Shown here: piece after piece, positions 28,336-37,830 of the stretch
How the letters are laid out: every line of letters begins with the position of its first letter
Numbering within the stretch: the first letter of the stretch is position 1
Assembly: GCF_900155945.1 (NCBI RefSeq)
Contig: NZ_FTMN01000004.1
Coordinates: 124,001 to 188,000, forward strand
Source: Marinobacterium stanieri
Lineage (GTDB): Bacteria; Pseudomonadota; Gammaproteobacteria; Pseudomonadales; Balneatricaceae
Length of the DNA: 64,000 nt
Reading direction: 5' to 3'
The notes under the pieces: model-generated
The model's input: the letters and a program-made list of their open reading frames with translations, nothing else
What the model was told of the DNA's origin: nothing
Databases searched by the model: none
Program-made: the position numbers and the translations under genes

Positions 28336-29778
28336 ATGAACCTGACCAAACGACTGCAGACACTGGCACACAAAAGCGGGCTGAAAGAACTTCCCGAGCA
28401 GGTTCGCTCCCGCGTCGAACGCGGCCTGGAACAGAGGATCAAGCTGGCCATTACGGGCCTGAGCCGCAGCGGTAAAACCGTTTTCATCAGCACTCTGGCC
28501 CATCATCTGCTCCATGCGGACCAGGGTACATCCCTGCCGTTTTTCACGCCCTCGGCGGAAGGACGCATCCTCAGCGTACGCGACCTGAGCACCGAAGCAG
28601 AGACACCTTTCCCACTGCAATCAACACTGGCAGGGCTCCAGGCTACGCCACCCCACTGGCCCGTTTCCACCGAACAGCTTTCAGAGGTGCGGCTGGCGGT
28701 CAAATATCGCCGCCCACCGGGGCTTGGCCGCGCATTGGGTGAACACTCCACACTGTATATCGATCTGATCGACTACCCGGGTGAATGGCTGCTGGACCTT
28801 CCGCTTCTCAATTTAAGCTTTGAGCAGTGGTGTCAGCAGCAACAAACACTGTTTGCAGATGCCCCTCGCGTACAGGTGGCCGAGGAATTTCTGGAGCTAC
28901 AGCGCTCGATCGACTGGATAACCCCAAGCAGTGATGAGGAGCAGGCTCGGCTTAGTCGGCTGTTTCGCGACCTGCTGCAACAGTTGCGAGAACCGCCCCA
29001 CAGCCTCAGCCTGATGCAGCCTGGGCGCCTGCTGATGCCGGGCGACCTGGATGGAAGCCCTCTGCTGTATCTGTTCCCGATGCTTGTGCCTTTGCCTGAG
29101 AATGCTGAACAAGCGGCTCCGGACAGTCTCTACGCTCGCCTCAAGGATGCCTTTGAGCGCTACAAGGACGAGGTTATTCGCCCCTTTTACGAGAACCACT
29201 TCCGTCACTTTGATCGACAGATCGTACTCGTCGACTGCCTGAAAACCCTGAATCAGGGCGAGGCCTGCTTCAACGATATGCAACAGGCCCTGAACGGGCT
29301 GCTGCACAGCTTCCAATACGGTCGTAACAGCCTGCTGAGGCGCCTGTTCCGCCCGCGTATCAATCGTGTGCTTTTTGCCGCAACCAAGGCGGACCACGTG
29401 ACGGCCAACCAGCACCACAACCTGGACAGGTTTCTGGAACTGATGATTCAGGATGCCCGACGCGAGATGCGCTTTGACGGTGTATCCACCAGTTGCATGG
29501 CGCTGGCATCCGTTCGTTCTACCGAGGCAGTGCAGGCAAAGCTGGATGGCCAGGTACTGTCCTGTCTGCGCGGCTACCGTAAAGAAAGTGACGAAGAAGT
29601 CGCCCTGTTTCCAGGCGAAATCCCGACGGAGCTGCCAAGGCCCGAGGACTGGAATGATGCACGTTTTCGCTTTATCGACTTTGCTCCCCGCGCCTTACCT
29701 CGGACAGGGCTGAAACCGGAGCACCATATTCGACTGGACCAGGCACTGGAGTATCTGACAGGAGATTTGTTGAAATGA
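28336..29778 (+). CDS. ycjX: YcjX family GTPase-like stress protein
   Basis: 480 residues, close to E. coli YcjX. A P-loop GLSRSGKT sits near residue 45, and LIDYPGEWLLDLPL and AATKADHVT supply the further nucleotide-binding motifs of the DUF463 family, reported to bind and hydrolyse GTP. In E. coli it belongs to the phage-shock regulon; no psp genes are present here. Its stop overlaps the ycjF start (ATGA). Confidence 0.93.
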   Translation: MNLTKRLQTLAHKSGLKELPEQVRSRVERGLEQRIKLAITGLSRSGKTVFISTLAHHLLHADQGTSLPFFTPSAEGRILSVRDLSTEAETPFPLQSTLAGLQATPPHWPVSTEQLSEVRLAVKYRRPPGLGRALGEHSTLYIDLIDYPGEWLLDLPLLNLSFEQWCQQQQTLFADAPRVQVAEEFLELQRSIDWITPSSDEEQARLSRLFRDLLQQLREPPHSLSLMQPGRLLMPGDLDGSPLLYLFPMLVPLPENAEQAAPDSLYARLKDAFERYKDEVIRPFYENHFRHFDRQIVLVDCLKTLNQGEACFNDMQQALNGLLHSFQYGRNSLLRRLFRPRINRVLFAATKADHVTANQHHNLDRFLELMIQDARREMRFDGVSTSCMALASVRSTEAVQAKLDGQVLSCLRGYRKESDEEVALFPGEIPTELPRPEDWNDARFRFIDFAPRALPRTGLKPEHHIRLDQALEYLTGDLLK

Positions 29779-30800
29779 AGCCCACTGAACAGGAGTGGAC
29801 GGCCCCACGCTTTATTACACCGGAGCAATTGGATCAGCCAACATCAGCCGACGAACCCTATACCCCGCCACAGGAGTTTGCGCCTGAAGAAACGGAGCCA
29901 GAGCCCCTCGCGGAACCGCTGGTTTCGGCCCCTGCTCGTCCGCCCAGGCGGCGCTGGGGCCGTAAGCTGCTTGGTGTCAGTCTGGCACTGCTCCTGGCCA
30001 CCGTCGTGGGTAGTGAACTCTACCGTTTACTGGAGTGGAGTTTTGCCCTTCACCCCTTGGCAGGCGGCCTGGTATCCGCACTCTTGGCTATTGCAGGTGG
30101 CGGCCTGGCACTACAAATCAGACGCAGCTTCAAGGGGCTGAAACAACTCAAGGCCAGTGCTGATCTGAAGCAGGAAGCGGAGCAACTGGCCACCAGTACC
30201 GGTCAGGGACAAGCAGCCCGTTTCCTCAGCCGGTTACAGCAGCATTACCGCACCCACCCGGACGCTGAACAGATTTTGCAACAAACCCACGAGGTGGATT
30301 CCAGTTACAGCGATGCCGAAGTGGTGCACTTCCTGTCCAGACACGCACTGGGCAAGCAGGACGCCCAGGCCAGGCGCTGCATTCAGCGCCACAGCGTCGA
30401 AGCCGGTATGCTGGTTGCGGTAAGCCCCTGGGCCAGTTTCGATATGCTGCTGGCCGGTTGGCGCAACCTGCGCATGCTCAACGAGATCATGTCGATATAT
30501 GGCATTGCCCCCGGCGCCAGCGCACAAATCAAACTGGTTCGCAGTGTCCTGCACAATATCGCCTTTGCCGGTTTGAGCGATCTGGCCATGGATGCAGGCT
30601 CAACCCTGCTGGGCACCAGCCTGACCTCCGGGCTTTCCGCCCGAGCCGGCCAAGGCCTTGGGGCTGGGCTGTTTACCGCCCGTACCGGCTTGATGGCAAT
30701 GGAGCTGTGCCGCCCGCTGCCTGCTGCAGGCAAGAAACAGACACTCATGAAGCAGATCTCCGGGGACCTGCTCAAGAACCTGGGTAAATCAGGTTCTTGA
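29775..30800 (+). CDS. ycjF: YcjF family inner-membrane protein (DUF697)
   Basis: 341 residues. A Pro/Glu-rich cytoplasmic start (1-65) is followed by two membrane helices (about 70-120) and a helical DUF697 domain with VAVSPWASFDMLLAGWRN. It is co-translated with ycjX, as in E. coli. A perfect 10-bp inverted repeat overlaps its stop codon. Confidence 0.92.
   Translation: MKPTEQEWTAPRFITPEQLDQPTSADEPYTPPQEFAPEETEPEPLAEPLVSAPARPPRRRWGRKLLGVSLALLLATVVGSELYRLLEWSFALHPLAGGLVSALLAIAGGGLALQIRRSFKGLKQLKASADLKQEAEQLATSTGQGQAARFLSRLQQHYRTHPDAEQILQQTHEVDSSYSDAEVVHFLSRHALGKQDAQARRCIQRHSVEAGMLVAVSPWASFDMLLAGWRNLRMLNEIMSIYGIAPGASAQIKLVRSVLHNIAFAGLSDLAMDAGSTLLGTSLTSGLSARAGQGLGAGLFTARTGLMAMELCRPLPAAGKKQTLMKQISGDLLKNLGKSGS
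30773..30799 (+). terminator. Hairpin overlapping the ycjF stop
   Basis: CAAGAACCTG pairs perfectly with CAGGTTCTTG around a 7-base loop, then AATTT. The T-tract is weak, but the position between convergent genes supports a terminator. Confidence 0.6.
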
Positions 30801-30838
30801 ATTTAACAAGGTCGAATGACAACAGCTTCGGCCTCTGA

Positions 30839-31441
30839 TCAGTCCGGCACATCCGCCACCGATGCAACAACCGCTGACGGCAGATCACAGAGCGCGGCCA
30901 GGGCCGCGTCGTGTACCTGAGCGGCCGCGATAGGCTCTCCCGTTACCGGTGAAGGCAAAGACCGGGTTGCGGTGCAGGACGCCACCACAGTTGGCGTGTA
31001 GCCAAGAGAGAAAGCCCCGCGCGCAGTGGCATTCACGCACATGTGGCTCATGAAGCCGGTCAGAATCAGGTCCGTGATACCCGCTTCTTTCAACATTTCA
31101 TCCAGGTTGGTCTGTACAAAGGAGTTGGGGAAGTTCTTGACCACCACCGCCTCACCTTCAACCGGCGCAACCGGCTCAGCAATCTGGCCAATTGGCTCGC
31201 TCACATCATAGGGTGACCCCGGCCCTGCATCGTGTTGAATATGAATCACCGGGCGCCCGGCCGCCCGGAATCGCTGCAGCAGTTTCTGGCACTCCACCAG
31301 TGCGGGCTCAACGCCCTCCAGTTGCATGATGCCCTCACGGTAGGTGTTTTGGGCATCAATAATGATCAGCGCCGATGTGCTGATTGCAGTGGATTGATTG
31401 CCAAGTCCTACCAGTTCTCGCAACGTCGTTGGGTTACTCAT
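30839..31441 (-). CDS. Isochorismatase-family cysteine hydrolase
   Basis: 200 residues. The Asp-Lys-Cys triad is visible: Asp in LIIIDAQNTY, Lys in VVVKNFPNSF, and Cys in GFMSHMCVNATARGA. Relatives hydrolyse isochorismate, nicotinamide or other amides; the substrate here is unknown. It is divergent from a GlxA-type regulator, which probably controls it. Confidence 0.88.
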   Translation of the reverse strand: MSNPTTLRELVGLGNQSTAISTSALIIIDAQNTYREGIMQLEGVEPALVECQKLLQRFRAAGRPVIHIQHDAGPGSPYDVSEPIGQIAEPVAPVEGEAVVVKNFPNSFVQTNLDEMLKEAGITDLILTGFMSHMCVNATARGAFSLGYTPTVVASCTATRSLPSPVTGEPIAAAQVHDAALAALCDLPSAVVASVADVPD

Positions 31442-31576
31442 GATTCCCTCGCTTTACTCTATGATCTGCCAGCCTGCCTGGAGCATGACAAGCAGAAATG
31501 GTTATGTCCTGAGGGCTATTATTGATCGAATGGGCGACCTATACTGATGTCAAAAAAGGCATAAAAGAAGTTAAAA

Positions 31577-32530
31577 ATGACAGAATCCGCCATTCAGATT
31601 GGCATCGTGCACTACCCCGGCGCCATGCTCTCTGCCGTTCAGGGGCTGGCAGAACAGTTCCACCTTGCCAACAAGATCAGTGTCCAGAACAACATGGGCG
31701 ACGTCTTCAAAATCAACTTCTGCGACAGCCAGCAACTGAACGAAGAGCAACTTCATGAAGTCTCACCACTGCATGTAGTGATTCTCCCGCCCTGCCTGGA
31801 TGACGAGTATTACAGCGCTCCCCAGAGCCTACTGCTGCAATGGCTGCAACGGCATCATCAACAGGGTGCAATTATCTGCTCCATTTGTGCCGGTGCATTT
31901 GTACTGGCTCAAACCGGTCTGCTCGATGGACGCCAGGTCACCACTCACTGGGCACTGGCCGATGAATTTTCACGCCGCTTCCCTGCTGTTCAGGTGGATA
32001 CCGACAAGCTGCTTATCAATGACGCGGATATCATTACCGCGGGGGGACTGATGAGCTGGGTCGACCTGGGGCTTGAGCTGGTGGCGCAATTCACCAATAC
32101 ACAGATCATGCGTCAGCTGGGCAAGTATCTTATTGTCGATACGGGTCATCGTGAGCAGCGGTACTACCAGAGCTTTAACCCGCCCCTGAACCATGGCGAC
32201 AAGGCGATTCTGCAGATACAACACCACCTTCAGCGCCATTACAGTGAGCCCATCATGATCAAGGAACTGGCCAACCAGGCCCACCTGACAGAAAGAACCT
32301 TTCTCAGGCGGTTCGTGAGCGCCACCGGATTCAAGCCGGCTCAATATCTGCAACGGCTACGTATACACAAGGCCTGCGAACTGATCGAAACCAGCTGCCT
32401 GACTGTTGAAGGGGTTGCCATTGAGGTGGGCTATGAAGACCTGAGCGCCTTTCGCAAGACTTTCATCAAGATTATGGGCGAAACACCCAAGGAATTTAAA
32501 AAGCGGTTTGTGCGTAACCAGGCCAGCTGA
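31577..32530 (+). CDS. GlxA-type AraC-family transcriptional regulator
   Basis: 317 residues. The N-terminal half is a DJ-1/PfpI-like domain with its conserved Cys in ICSICAGAFVLAQTGLLDG; the C-terminal 100 residues are an AraC double HTH (IKELANQAHLTERTFLRRF and VEGVAIEVGYEDLSAFRKTF). Regulators of this kind often sense small nitrogen compounds. The divergent isochorismatase gene is the likely target. Confidence 0.9.
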   Translation: MTESAIQIGIVHYPGAMLSAVQGLAEQFHLANKISVQNNMGDVFKINFCDSQQLNEEQLHEVSPLHVVILPPCLDDEYYSAPQSLLLQWLQRHHQQGAIICSICAGAFVLAQTGLLDGRQVTTHWALADEFSRRFPAVQVDTDKLLINDADIITAGGLMSWVDLGLELVAQFTNTQIMRQLGKYLIVDTGHREQRYYQSFNPPLNHGDKAILQIQHHLQRHYSEPIMIKELANQAHLTERTFLRRFVSATGFKPAQYLQRLRIHKACELIETSCLTVEGVAIEVGYEDLSAFRKTFIKIMGETPKEFKKRFVRNQAS

Positions 32531-32543
32531 ACTGGCAGCCATC

Positions 32544-32572
32544 CCCCCTCCCAGACATTCCCTGGGAGGGGG
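32544..32572. terminator. Hairpin between convergent genes
   Basis: CCCCCTCCCAG pairs perfectly with CTGGGAGGGGG around a 7-base loop, 13 bases after the GlxA-type gene stop and 12 before the end of the metalloprotease gene. It lacks a clear T-run but is well placed for both. Confidence 0.65.
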
Positions 32573-32583
32573 TACAGATTTGC

Positions 32584-33468
32584 TCAACCAAGTAAAAAAT
32601 CAGGGGTCACCGTATAATCGATTTGATAGCCCAGATCCTCCAGGGCACCGTAGCTCATCTCGGATAACTCATTCAGACTGTTTATGTAACCAGTCATAAG
32701 CTCATTAAAGTAGGTGTCTTCATCCCAATGTCCGCCAGCCGTACCTGAGCCACCCTCATCTTCAATGACCGCAACAGGTTCGTTGTATAAAAGACCTGAG
32801 TAGTAGTTGGCCTGGGCGCCGTTATAAACATAGCTAATCGTGTCATCAACCGGCTTCTTGGTTCCATTGTCGTCTACCTGAGTTGTCAGCAACCCTTGGT
32901 ATTCCCATAGCGTTCCCAGTCCCAGGCTGTGGATCATTTCGTGTAGCACTATGTCGTTCCACAGCCCATAACCGTCAAATACCTCAGCATCAGCCACATC
33001 AAACTCCATGATGGCCGTGGCAGAGAGGTCGCTTTCGTTCCAAGCAGTTGTCGGCCCCGCCCTGCCTAAAACACCGCCAGGTCCATCGATATCAATGAGA
33101 GAGGCATCAATGGTGATGTCATCGTCCCCATCGGGAGCAATATCCGCCGTAATCAAGTCACTGAGGAAATCCGCAGCAGCAATAAAGTCTTCCTTCAAAG
33201 CATCGGTCCAAAGGTCACCATAAAAATCGAGGTGAATATTGAACTCTTCACTGTCATCCACACCGGGATCACCACTGATATAGACATCCGTCACCTCAGG
33301 GTTAGTGGTACCGGGGTCTATATTATTATCGGACGGCCTTCCTTTCTCTCCCCCCTTGGCATCCAGAAAAGAGTCAAACAGCCAGGTTTGATCATCAAGT
33401 TGCTGGCTCAAGCCTCCCCCCTGGTGGGAAAGGCCAAATTCAGAGTTGAGTAACTTTTTGGAGTTCAT
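32584..33468 (-). CDS. Leishmanolysin-like (M8-type) zinc metallopeptidase
   Basis: 294 residues. The zinc motif HEMIHSLGLG (in DIVLHEMIHSLGLGTLWEYQG) plus a later His in GGSGTAGGHWDEDTYFNELMTGY match bacterial leishmanolysin-related proteins, where the distal His is the third ligand. The protein is very acidic, has no cysteine and no N-terminal signal peptide, and ends in a short hydrophobic tail (DFLLG). That combination is common in type I secretion substrates, but no transporter genes are nearby. Substrate unknown. Confidence 0.75.
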   Translation of the reverse strand: MNSKKLLNSEFGLSHQGGGLSQQLDDQTWLFDSFLDAKGGEKGRPSDNNIDPGTTNPEVTDVYISGDPGVDDSEEFNIHLDFYGDLWTDALKEDFIAAADFLSDLITADIAPDGDDDITIDASLIDIDGPGGVLGRAGPTTAWNESDLSATAIMEFDVADAEVFDGYGLWNDIVLHEMIHSLGLGTLWEYQGLLTTQVDDNGTKKPVDDTISYVYNGAQANYYSGLLYNEPVAVIEDEGGSGTAGGHWDEDTYFNELMTGYINSLNELSEMSYGALEDLGYQIDYTVTPDFLLG

Positions 33469-33605
33469 GTCAGCGCCTATACATCAAGTACAACAGCGAT
33501 GGCCCGCTTAAGGTTACCTCCTGTAGCTATCAAGCATGACCGCCTGAAAACCAGTTTAGCGGAAAAATCGGAAACAGGTTGCGAGGCGCCGTGCGTCCTT
33601 CCTGC

Positions 33606-35216
33606 CTAACCCATTCGAGACCGAAGGATCATATCCGCCCCCTTTTCACCGATCATGATTGAAGGGGCATTAGTATTACCGCTGACAAGGAAAGGCATAA
33701 TAGAGGCATCAATCACCCTCAGGCCGCTGACACCTTTAACTCTCAGGCTGGCATCCACCACCGCCATCGGATCAGAATCAGGCCCCATTTTGCAGGTGCC
33801 CACGGGGTGATATTCAGTATCGGCCTTATCACGGCAGTACTCTTTCAGCTGCTGGATGTTATTGCGATCAATCGGGTACAGCATCTTGCCCCGTACCGAA
33901 TCAAAGGCCTCAGCCTCCATCACATCCAGCGCCAGCTGCAGGCCCTTGGCCAGGCGCTCCAGGTCATCTTCATTCCCGAAGAAATTGGGATCGATTAAAG
34001 GCTGTTCCAGAGGGTTGGCTGATGCGCAGTGAACACTGCCAATACTTTTGGGCCGTAATAGGGTGGCATGCACACAGTAGCCGTGGCCGAGGTGAAGTTT
34101 ACGGCTGTGGTCATCGACAATACCCGGCAGGAACTCCAGCTCAATATCGGCACAAGGCTCAGCCGGATCCATCTGCACAAAGGCAACGGATTCGGCAAAG
34201 TTGCTGCTGATGACCCCGGTACGCTTGCGCTTCCATTCGAGCACCCCGGTCGTCATATCCCAGCCGCCCTGCACGGATATACCGAACGAGCCTGATTTCT
34301 GTGTGGCCCGATAAACGGGAACCGCGGTGATGTGGTCCTGCAGATTTTCCCCAACACCGGGCAGTTCATGCTGAACAGCTATCCCTAAGCGCTCAAGGTG
34401 GGCTTTGCTGCCGATACCGCTCAGCTCCAGAATCTGTGGCGAGCCGAAGGCACCCGCGCTGAGCACTACTTCATTACGCGCCTTAATCTCGACGGACTGG
34501 CCCTTTTGTAGAAAACGAACCCCCGTTGCGATCTTGCCCTGCAACAGAATGCGCTCAACATGAGCCTGGGTAATCACCCTCAGGTTGGGACGATTCAGGT
34601 TGGGTGTTATATACGCCTTGGCAGCACTGAAGCGCTCACCGTTTTTCTGCGTGACCTGATTCAAACGACAACCAATCTGGCTCTCACCATTGATATCCTG
34701 GTTGTACGGAATGCCATTTTGCTGGCACGCATCAAGAAACAGCTTGCTTAAAGGGCTTGGGCTTCTCAGCTCAGCCACATTCAAGGGCCCACCAACACCA
34801 TGGTAGGGATCATCTCGGAAGGTTTCGTTATTTTCGGCCTTGATGAAATAGGGAAGCACGTCTTCGTAGCTCCACCCTTCATTGCCAAGCGCAGCCCAGT
34901 TGTCGTAATCCCACTTGTTGGCACGAATATACATCATCGCGTTGATAGAGCTGGAGCCACCCAGGGTTTTACCTCGTGGCTGGAACCCGACACGCTCGCT
35001 CATATTCTTCTGCGGCACCGTATCATAGTGCCAGCTGTTAATGCCGTTCGGCACCATAGCCGCCACACCCGCCGGAGCATGAATTAAAACACTCTTGTCC
35101 GCTTTACCCGCTTCCAACAGGCAAACACTGATATTGGGATCTTCACTTAAACGGCTGGCGACAACACACCCGGCACTGCCACCGCCAATGACAATATAAT
35201 CAAACTCTGCAGTCAT
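33606..35216 (-). CDS. GMC-family oxidoreductase, choline/alcohol dehydrogenase type
   Basis: 536 residues. An N-terminal FAD-binding motif (YIVIGGGSAGCVVASRL), the GMC signature GKTLGGSSSINAMMYIRANKWDYD, a second signature GAFGSPQILELSGIG, and the C-terminal YHPVGTCKMG and NTNAPSIMIGEKGADMI with the catalytic His. It oxidises an alcohol or choline-like substrate; none of the betaine pathway genes is adjacent, so the substrate is open. ATG at 35216 is preferred over an upstream TTG. Confidence 0.9.
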   Translation of the reverse strand: MTAEFDYIVIGGGSAGCVVASRLSEDPNISVCLLEAGKADKSVLIHAPAGVAAMVPNGINSWHYDTVPQKNMSERVGFQPRGKTLGGSSSINAMMYIRANKWDYDNWAALGNEGWSYEDVLPYFIKAENNETFRDDPYHGVGGPLNVAELRSPSPLSKLFLDACQQNGIPYNQDINGESQIGCRLNQVTQKNGERFSAAKAYITPNLNRPNLRVITQAHVERILLQGKIATGVRFLQKGQSVEIKARNEVVLSAGAFGSPQILELSGIGSKAHLERLGIAVQHELPGVGENLQDHITAVPVYRATQKSGSFGISVQGGWDMTTGVLEWKRKRTGVISSNFAESVAFVQMDPAEPCADIELEFLPGIVDDHSRKLHLGHGYCVHATLLRPKSIGSVHCASANPLEQPLIDPNFFGNEDDLERLAKGLQLALDVMEAEAFDSVRGKMLYPIDRNNIQQLKEYCRDKADTEYHPVGTCKMGPDSDPMAVVDASLRVKGVSGLRVIDASIMPFLVSGNTNAPSIMIGEKGADMILRSRMG

Positions 35217-35480
35217 GATTTCCAAGGCCTTTTTTCTTTATAGTGCCTTGCGACGAGCTGAGGACTCTTGTCAATTTGCGACAGTCACTAGACAGAAAAA
35301 CCAGACCAAAAGCTGACTACAACCGGACAATCAGACGAGTCCAGTGAAGCCGGTTTTGAAAGCTGCAGACACAAGCAGTGAGGACCTACCAACAGCGTGT
35401 AAATCGCGGAGGAATAAGCACAAGAACACAAACGGGAAATGAAACTGGAAACTGATAAACGGGAAGAGTAAGAGATATTG

Positions 35481-35594
35481 GGTGGCAGCACCTGCCAGCC
35501 ACATCCCGGCACACGAATCCACCGCTGTGGCTGCTCCCTTCCGGGCCTGACCAGGTTCACGGTTTATCGTTGCGGGAGGACCAACAGGGCTACC
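35481..35594 (-). ncRNA. ffs: 4.5S signal recognition particle RNA
   Basis: The minus strand contains the conserved SRP RNA core: CAGGTCAGG-like symmetric loop (here CTGGTCAGGCCCGGAAGG), the GGAA tetraloop and AGCAGCC, followed by GTGTGCCGGGATG and GGCTGGCAGG as in E. coli ffs. The ends pair GGTAGC with GCTGCC. Length is about 114 bases; exact termini are estimated. It binds Ffh and targets nascent membrane proteins. Nothing else is visible in the 264 bases between this RNA and the GMC gene. Confidence 0.95.
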
Positions 35595-35635
35595 ATAACG
35601 GGCGGAACGCCCTGCCTCTCTCAAGACAGGGGCGC

Positions 35636-35664
35636 AGTATAAGCACCCTATTGGGTAAATGCAA
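35636..35664 (-). promoter_or_regulatory. Promoter of ffs
   Basis: On the minus strand TTGCAT (35659-35664) and TATACT (35636-35641) are separated by 17 bases. Transcription would begin roughly 35 bases before the mature 5' end, leaving a leader that needs processing, as in E. coli. Confidence 0.75.
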
Positions 35665-35670
35665 ACAGAA

Positions 35671-36282
35671 TCAGGGGATTGCGACGCGTACAGCCAAACC
35701 GATCAACACCACACCGGTGAGCTGTTCGACGCGCTTGAGGTGGCGACGCAGCCAGGCCAATAGACGCGGCTGAGAAAACAGCACAGCGACCAGACTGTAC
35801 CAGGCGCCATCCACAATGGTCGCGGTCAGGACCATCAGCACCTGATCCTGCCAGACCTGGTCCGCACTGACGAACTGAGAAAACAGCGCAGTAAAAAATA
35901 CCGCCAGTTTGGGGTTCAGCAATGAAATCAGCAGTCCGGAGCGCGCTGCCGACAGCAGGGATTCATGCCCCGCCTTTTGCGCCTGAATGTCAGGTGTCGC
36001 CGCGTGGCGTAAGGCACCAATTCCCAGCCACACCAGATACGCCGCGCCAGCCCAGGTGATCAGCTGATATGCCAGCTCGTGCCGACTCACCAGCAGCGCC
36101 AGCCCCCAAACCGTCATGGCCGCCCATAGCCCGACCCCCAGTGCATGAGCACAGCCTGCTGCAATGCCGTGGCCACGGCTGTTACTGACTGTCTGACGCA
36201 ATACTACAGCCAGGCTGGGTCCCGGGGACATGGCGCCCAGAACGCAGATCAGCAAGAGTGACAACCAGAGCATGAATGACAT
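35671..36282 (-). CDS. LysE/RhtB-family amino-acid exporter
   Basis: 203 residues with about six membrane segments. MSPGPSLAVVLRQTVSNSRGHGIAAGCAHALGVGLWA near the start and LLNPKLAVFFTALFSQFV are LysE family signatures. It exports amino acids or related metabolites through the inner membrane; the substrate is not predictable. AAGGAG precedes the ATG at 36282. Confidence 0.9.
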   Translation of the reverse strand: MSFMLWLSLLLICVLGAMSPGPSLAVVLRQTVSNSRGHGIAAGCAHALGVGLWAAMTVWGLALLVSRHELAYQLITWAGAAYLVWLGIGALRHAATPDIQAQKAGHESLLSAARSGLLISLLNPKLAVFFTALFSQFVSADQVWQDQVLMVLTATIVDGAWYSLVAVLFSQPRLLAWLRRHLKRVEQLTGVVLIGLAVRVAIP

Positions 36283-36384
36283 CGTTTTCTCCTTTTCCCC
36301 AGCGCCGCTGACGCTGCCAGATCCATGACAATATGCTATAGTCCGCGCCCTGCATCCAACCGTCAAGCAATGAGGTCGACGACC

Positions 36385-36927
36385 ATGGCAGGCTCCCTGC
36401 AGGACCAGTTATTGAATGCCGGCCTGGCCTCCAAACAGCAGGCCAAACAGGCAAAACAGCAGAAGCGCAAAAAGGCCAAGCAGAAAAAGGCGGGCCAGGC
36501 TGTTGATGAACAGCAGCAACAACGCGAACAGCTGGAAGCCGCACGTAAGGAAAAAGCGGCGCGTGATCGTGAGCTGAACCTCAAGCGTCAGCAGGAACAG
36601 GCGGAAAAAGCCTCCCATGCAGAAGCCCTGCAGCTGATAGAGGCACATAAGGTTCAACTGCCGGACGAGAGCGACCTGCGCTATAACTTCGCCCACGGCA
36701 CTACCATCCGCTACCTGTTTGTCGATGCACGTCAGCTGGAGCAGCTGGCACGAGGACAACTGCGTATCGCCTGTCACGAGGAAACCTATACCGTGATTCC
36801 GGCCGAGATCGCCGAGCGTGTAGAGCAACGCCAGCCGGATATTATTCTCCCCCGTCCCAAGGACGACACCCCGGAAGAAGACGATCCCTATGCGGATTAT
36901 GTCATTCCGGACGATCTGATGTGGTAA
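36385..36927 (+). CDS. DUF2058 family protein (YaiL-like)
   Basis: 180 residues. It begins MAGSLQDQLLNAGL, then a long Lys/Gln/Arg/Glu-rich helix (residues 20-85), then a compact C-terminal domain with YNFAHGTTIRYLFVDARQ. This is the layout of YaiL/DUF2058, a basic nucleoprotein-like protein of unknown role. ATG at 36385 follows GAGG. Confidence 0.9.
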   Translation: MAGSLQDQLLNAGLASKQQAKQAKQQKRKKAKQKKAGQAVDEQQQQREQLEAARKEKAARDRELNLKRQQEQAEKASHAEALQLIEAHKVQLPDESDLRYNFAHGTTIRYLFVDARQLEQLARGQLRIACHEETYTVIPAEIAERVEQRQPDIILPRPKDDTPEEDDPYADYVIPDDLMW

Positions 36928-36933
36928 GCCCTT

Positions 36934-36955
36934 GCCGGAGGTCAACACCTCCGGC
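36934..36955 (+). terminator. Hairpin after the DUF2058 gene
   Basis: GCCGGAGGT pairs with ACCTCCGGC around a 4-base loop, 6 bases after the stop. No T-run follows, so it may slow rather than end transcription. Confidence 0.45.
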
Positions 36956-37029
36956 ATCCCAAAGACTGTCATCAAATGGCCACTATGCTATTCTGAGCTG
37001 ATACAAGGCCCGGGGCAGGTAAGGAACCC

Positions 37030-37830
37030 ATGAGCAGTCTATGCGTCAGTGAGCTTGATATTCTTCTGGTTGAGCCCTCGGCCATGCAGCGCAAGATAAT
37101 GATCCAGCAGCTGCAGGACGAGAAAGTGATGGCCATCGACACGGCCGCCAGCGTGCATGAAGCCCTGGAAAAAATCATTCGTCGCCCGCCCGACCTGGTG
37201 ATCAGTGCACTTCACTTTGAAGATGGTTCCGCTGCAGCCCTGCTGGGCGCCATCCGCCGCATCCCCGCCCTGTCTGAACTGCCCTTCATGCTGGTATCAA
37301 GCGAAACGCGCAAGGAGCAGCTGGAAGTATTCAAACAGTCCGGCGTTGTTGCCATTCTGCCCAAGCCGTTCACCCGCCAGCACCTGGGCTCAGCCCTCAA
37401 CGCTACCCTGGATATTCTAGGTCACGATGAAGTGGATCTGGAATTCTATGATGTGGAAAGCCTGCGCGTACTGGTCGTCGACGACAGCCGCATGGCACGC
37501 AAGCTGATTCGTCGGGTCCTGAGCAATCTGGGCATCGAGAATTTCTTCGAAGCCTGTGATGGCAGCGAAGCCATTGATCTGCTGAAACGGGAAACCGTTG
37601 ATCTGGTCGTGACCGACTACAACATGCCTGAAGTGAACGGGGTTGAGCTGACCGAGCACATTCGTCACTCGGAGTTGCTGGCACACCTGCCGGTGATGAT
37701 GGTGACGTCGGAAGCCAATGAGGCTCATCTAAGCCAGGTCGCCCACTCCGGCGTGAACGCCCTGACCGACAAGCCGTTTGAGCCTGAAACAGTCAAACGG
37801 CTTCTGGTACAGCTACTGAATCAGGATTAG
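37030..37830 (+). CDS. Double-receiver response regulator
   Basis: 266 residues and two receiver domains. The first (10-125) is degenerate: the phosphoacceptor strand reads LVISALHF, with no Asp. The second (142-265) is intact, with [11 protein letters not shown], phosphoacceptor Asp196 in LVVTDYNMP, and Lys in LTDKPF. There is no output domain, so it probably acts by protein contact, for example in chemotaxis or a phosphorelay. The partner kinase is unknown. Its stop overlaps the end of ridA by 4 bases. Confidence 0.9.
   Translation: MSSLCVSELDILLVEPSAMQRKIMIQQLQDEKVMAIDTAASVHEALEKIIRRPPDLVISALHFEDGSAAALLGAIRRIPALSELPFMLVSSETRKEQLEVFKQSGVVAILPKPFTRQHLGSALNATLDILGHDEVDLEFYDVESLRVLVVDDSRMARKLIRRVLSNLGIENFFEACDGSEAIDLLKRETVDLVVTDYNMPEVNGVELTEHIRHSELLAHLPVMMVTSEANEAHLSQVAHSGVNALTDKPFEPETVKRLLVQLLNQD

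Noticed and set aside
35288-35624. Open frames across the ffs region
   Set aside because: They run through the 4.5S RNA gene; the RNA explains the conservation.
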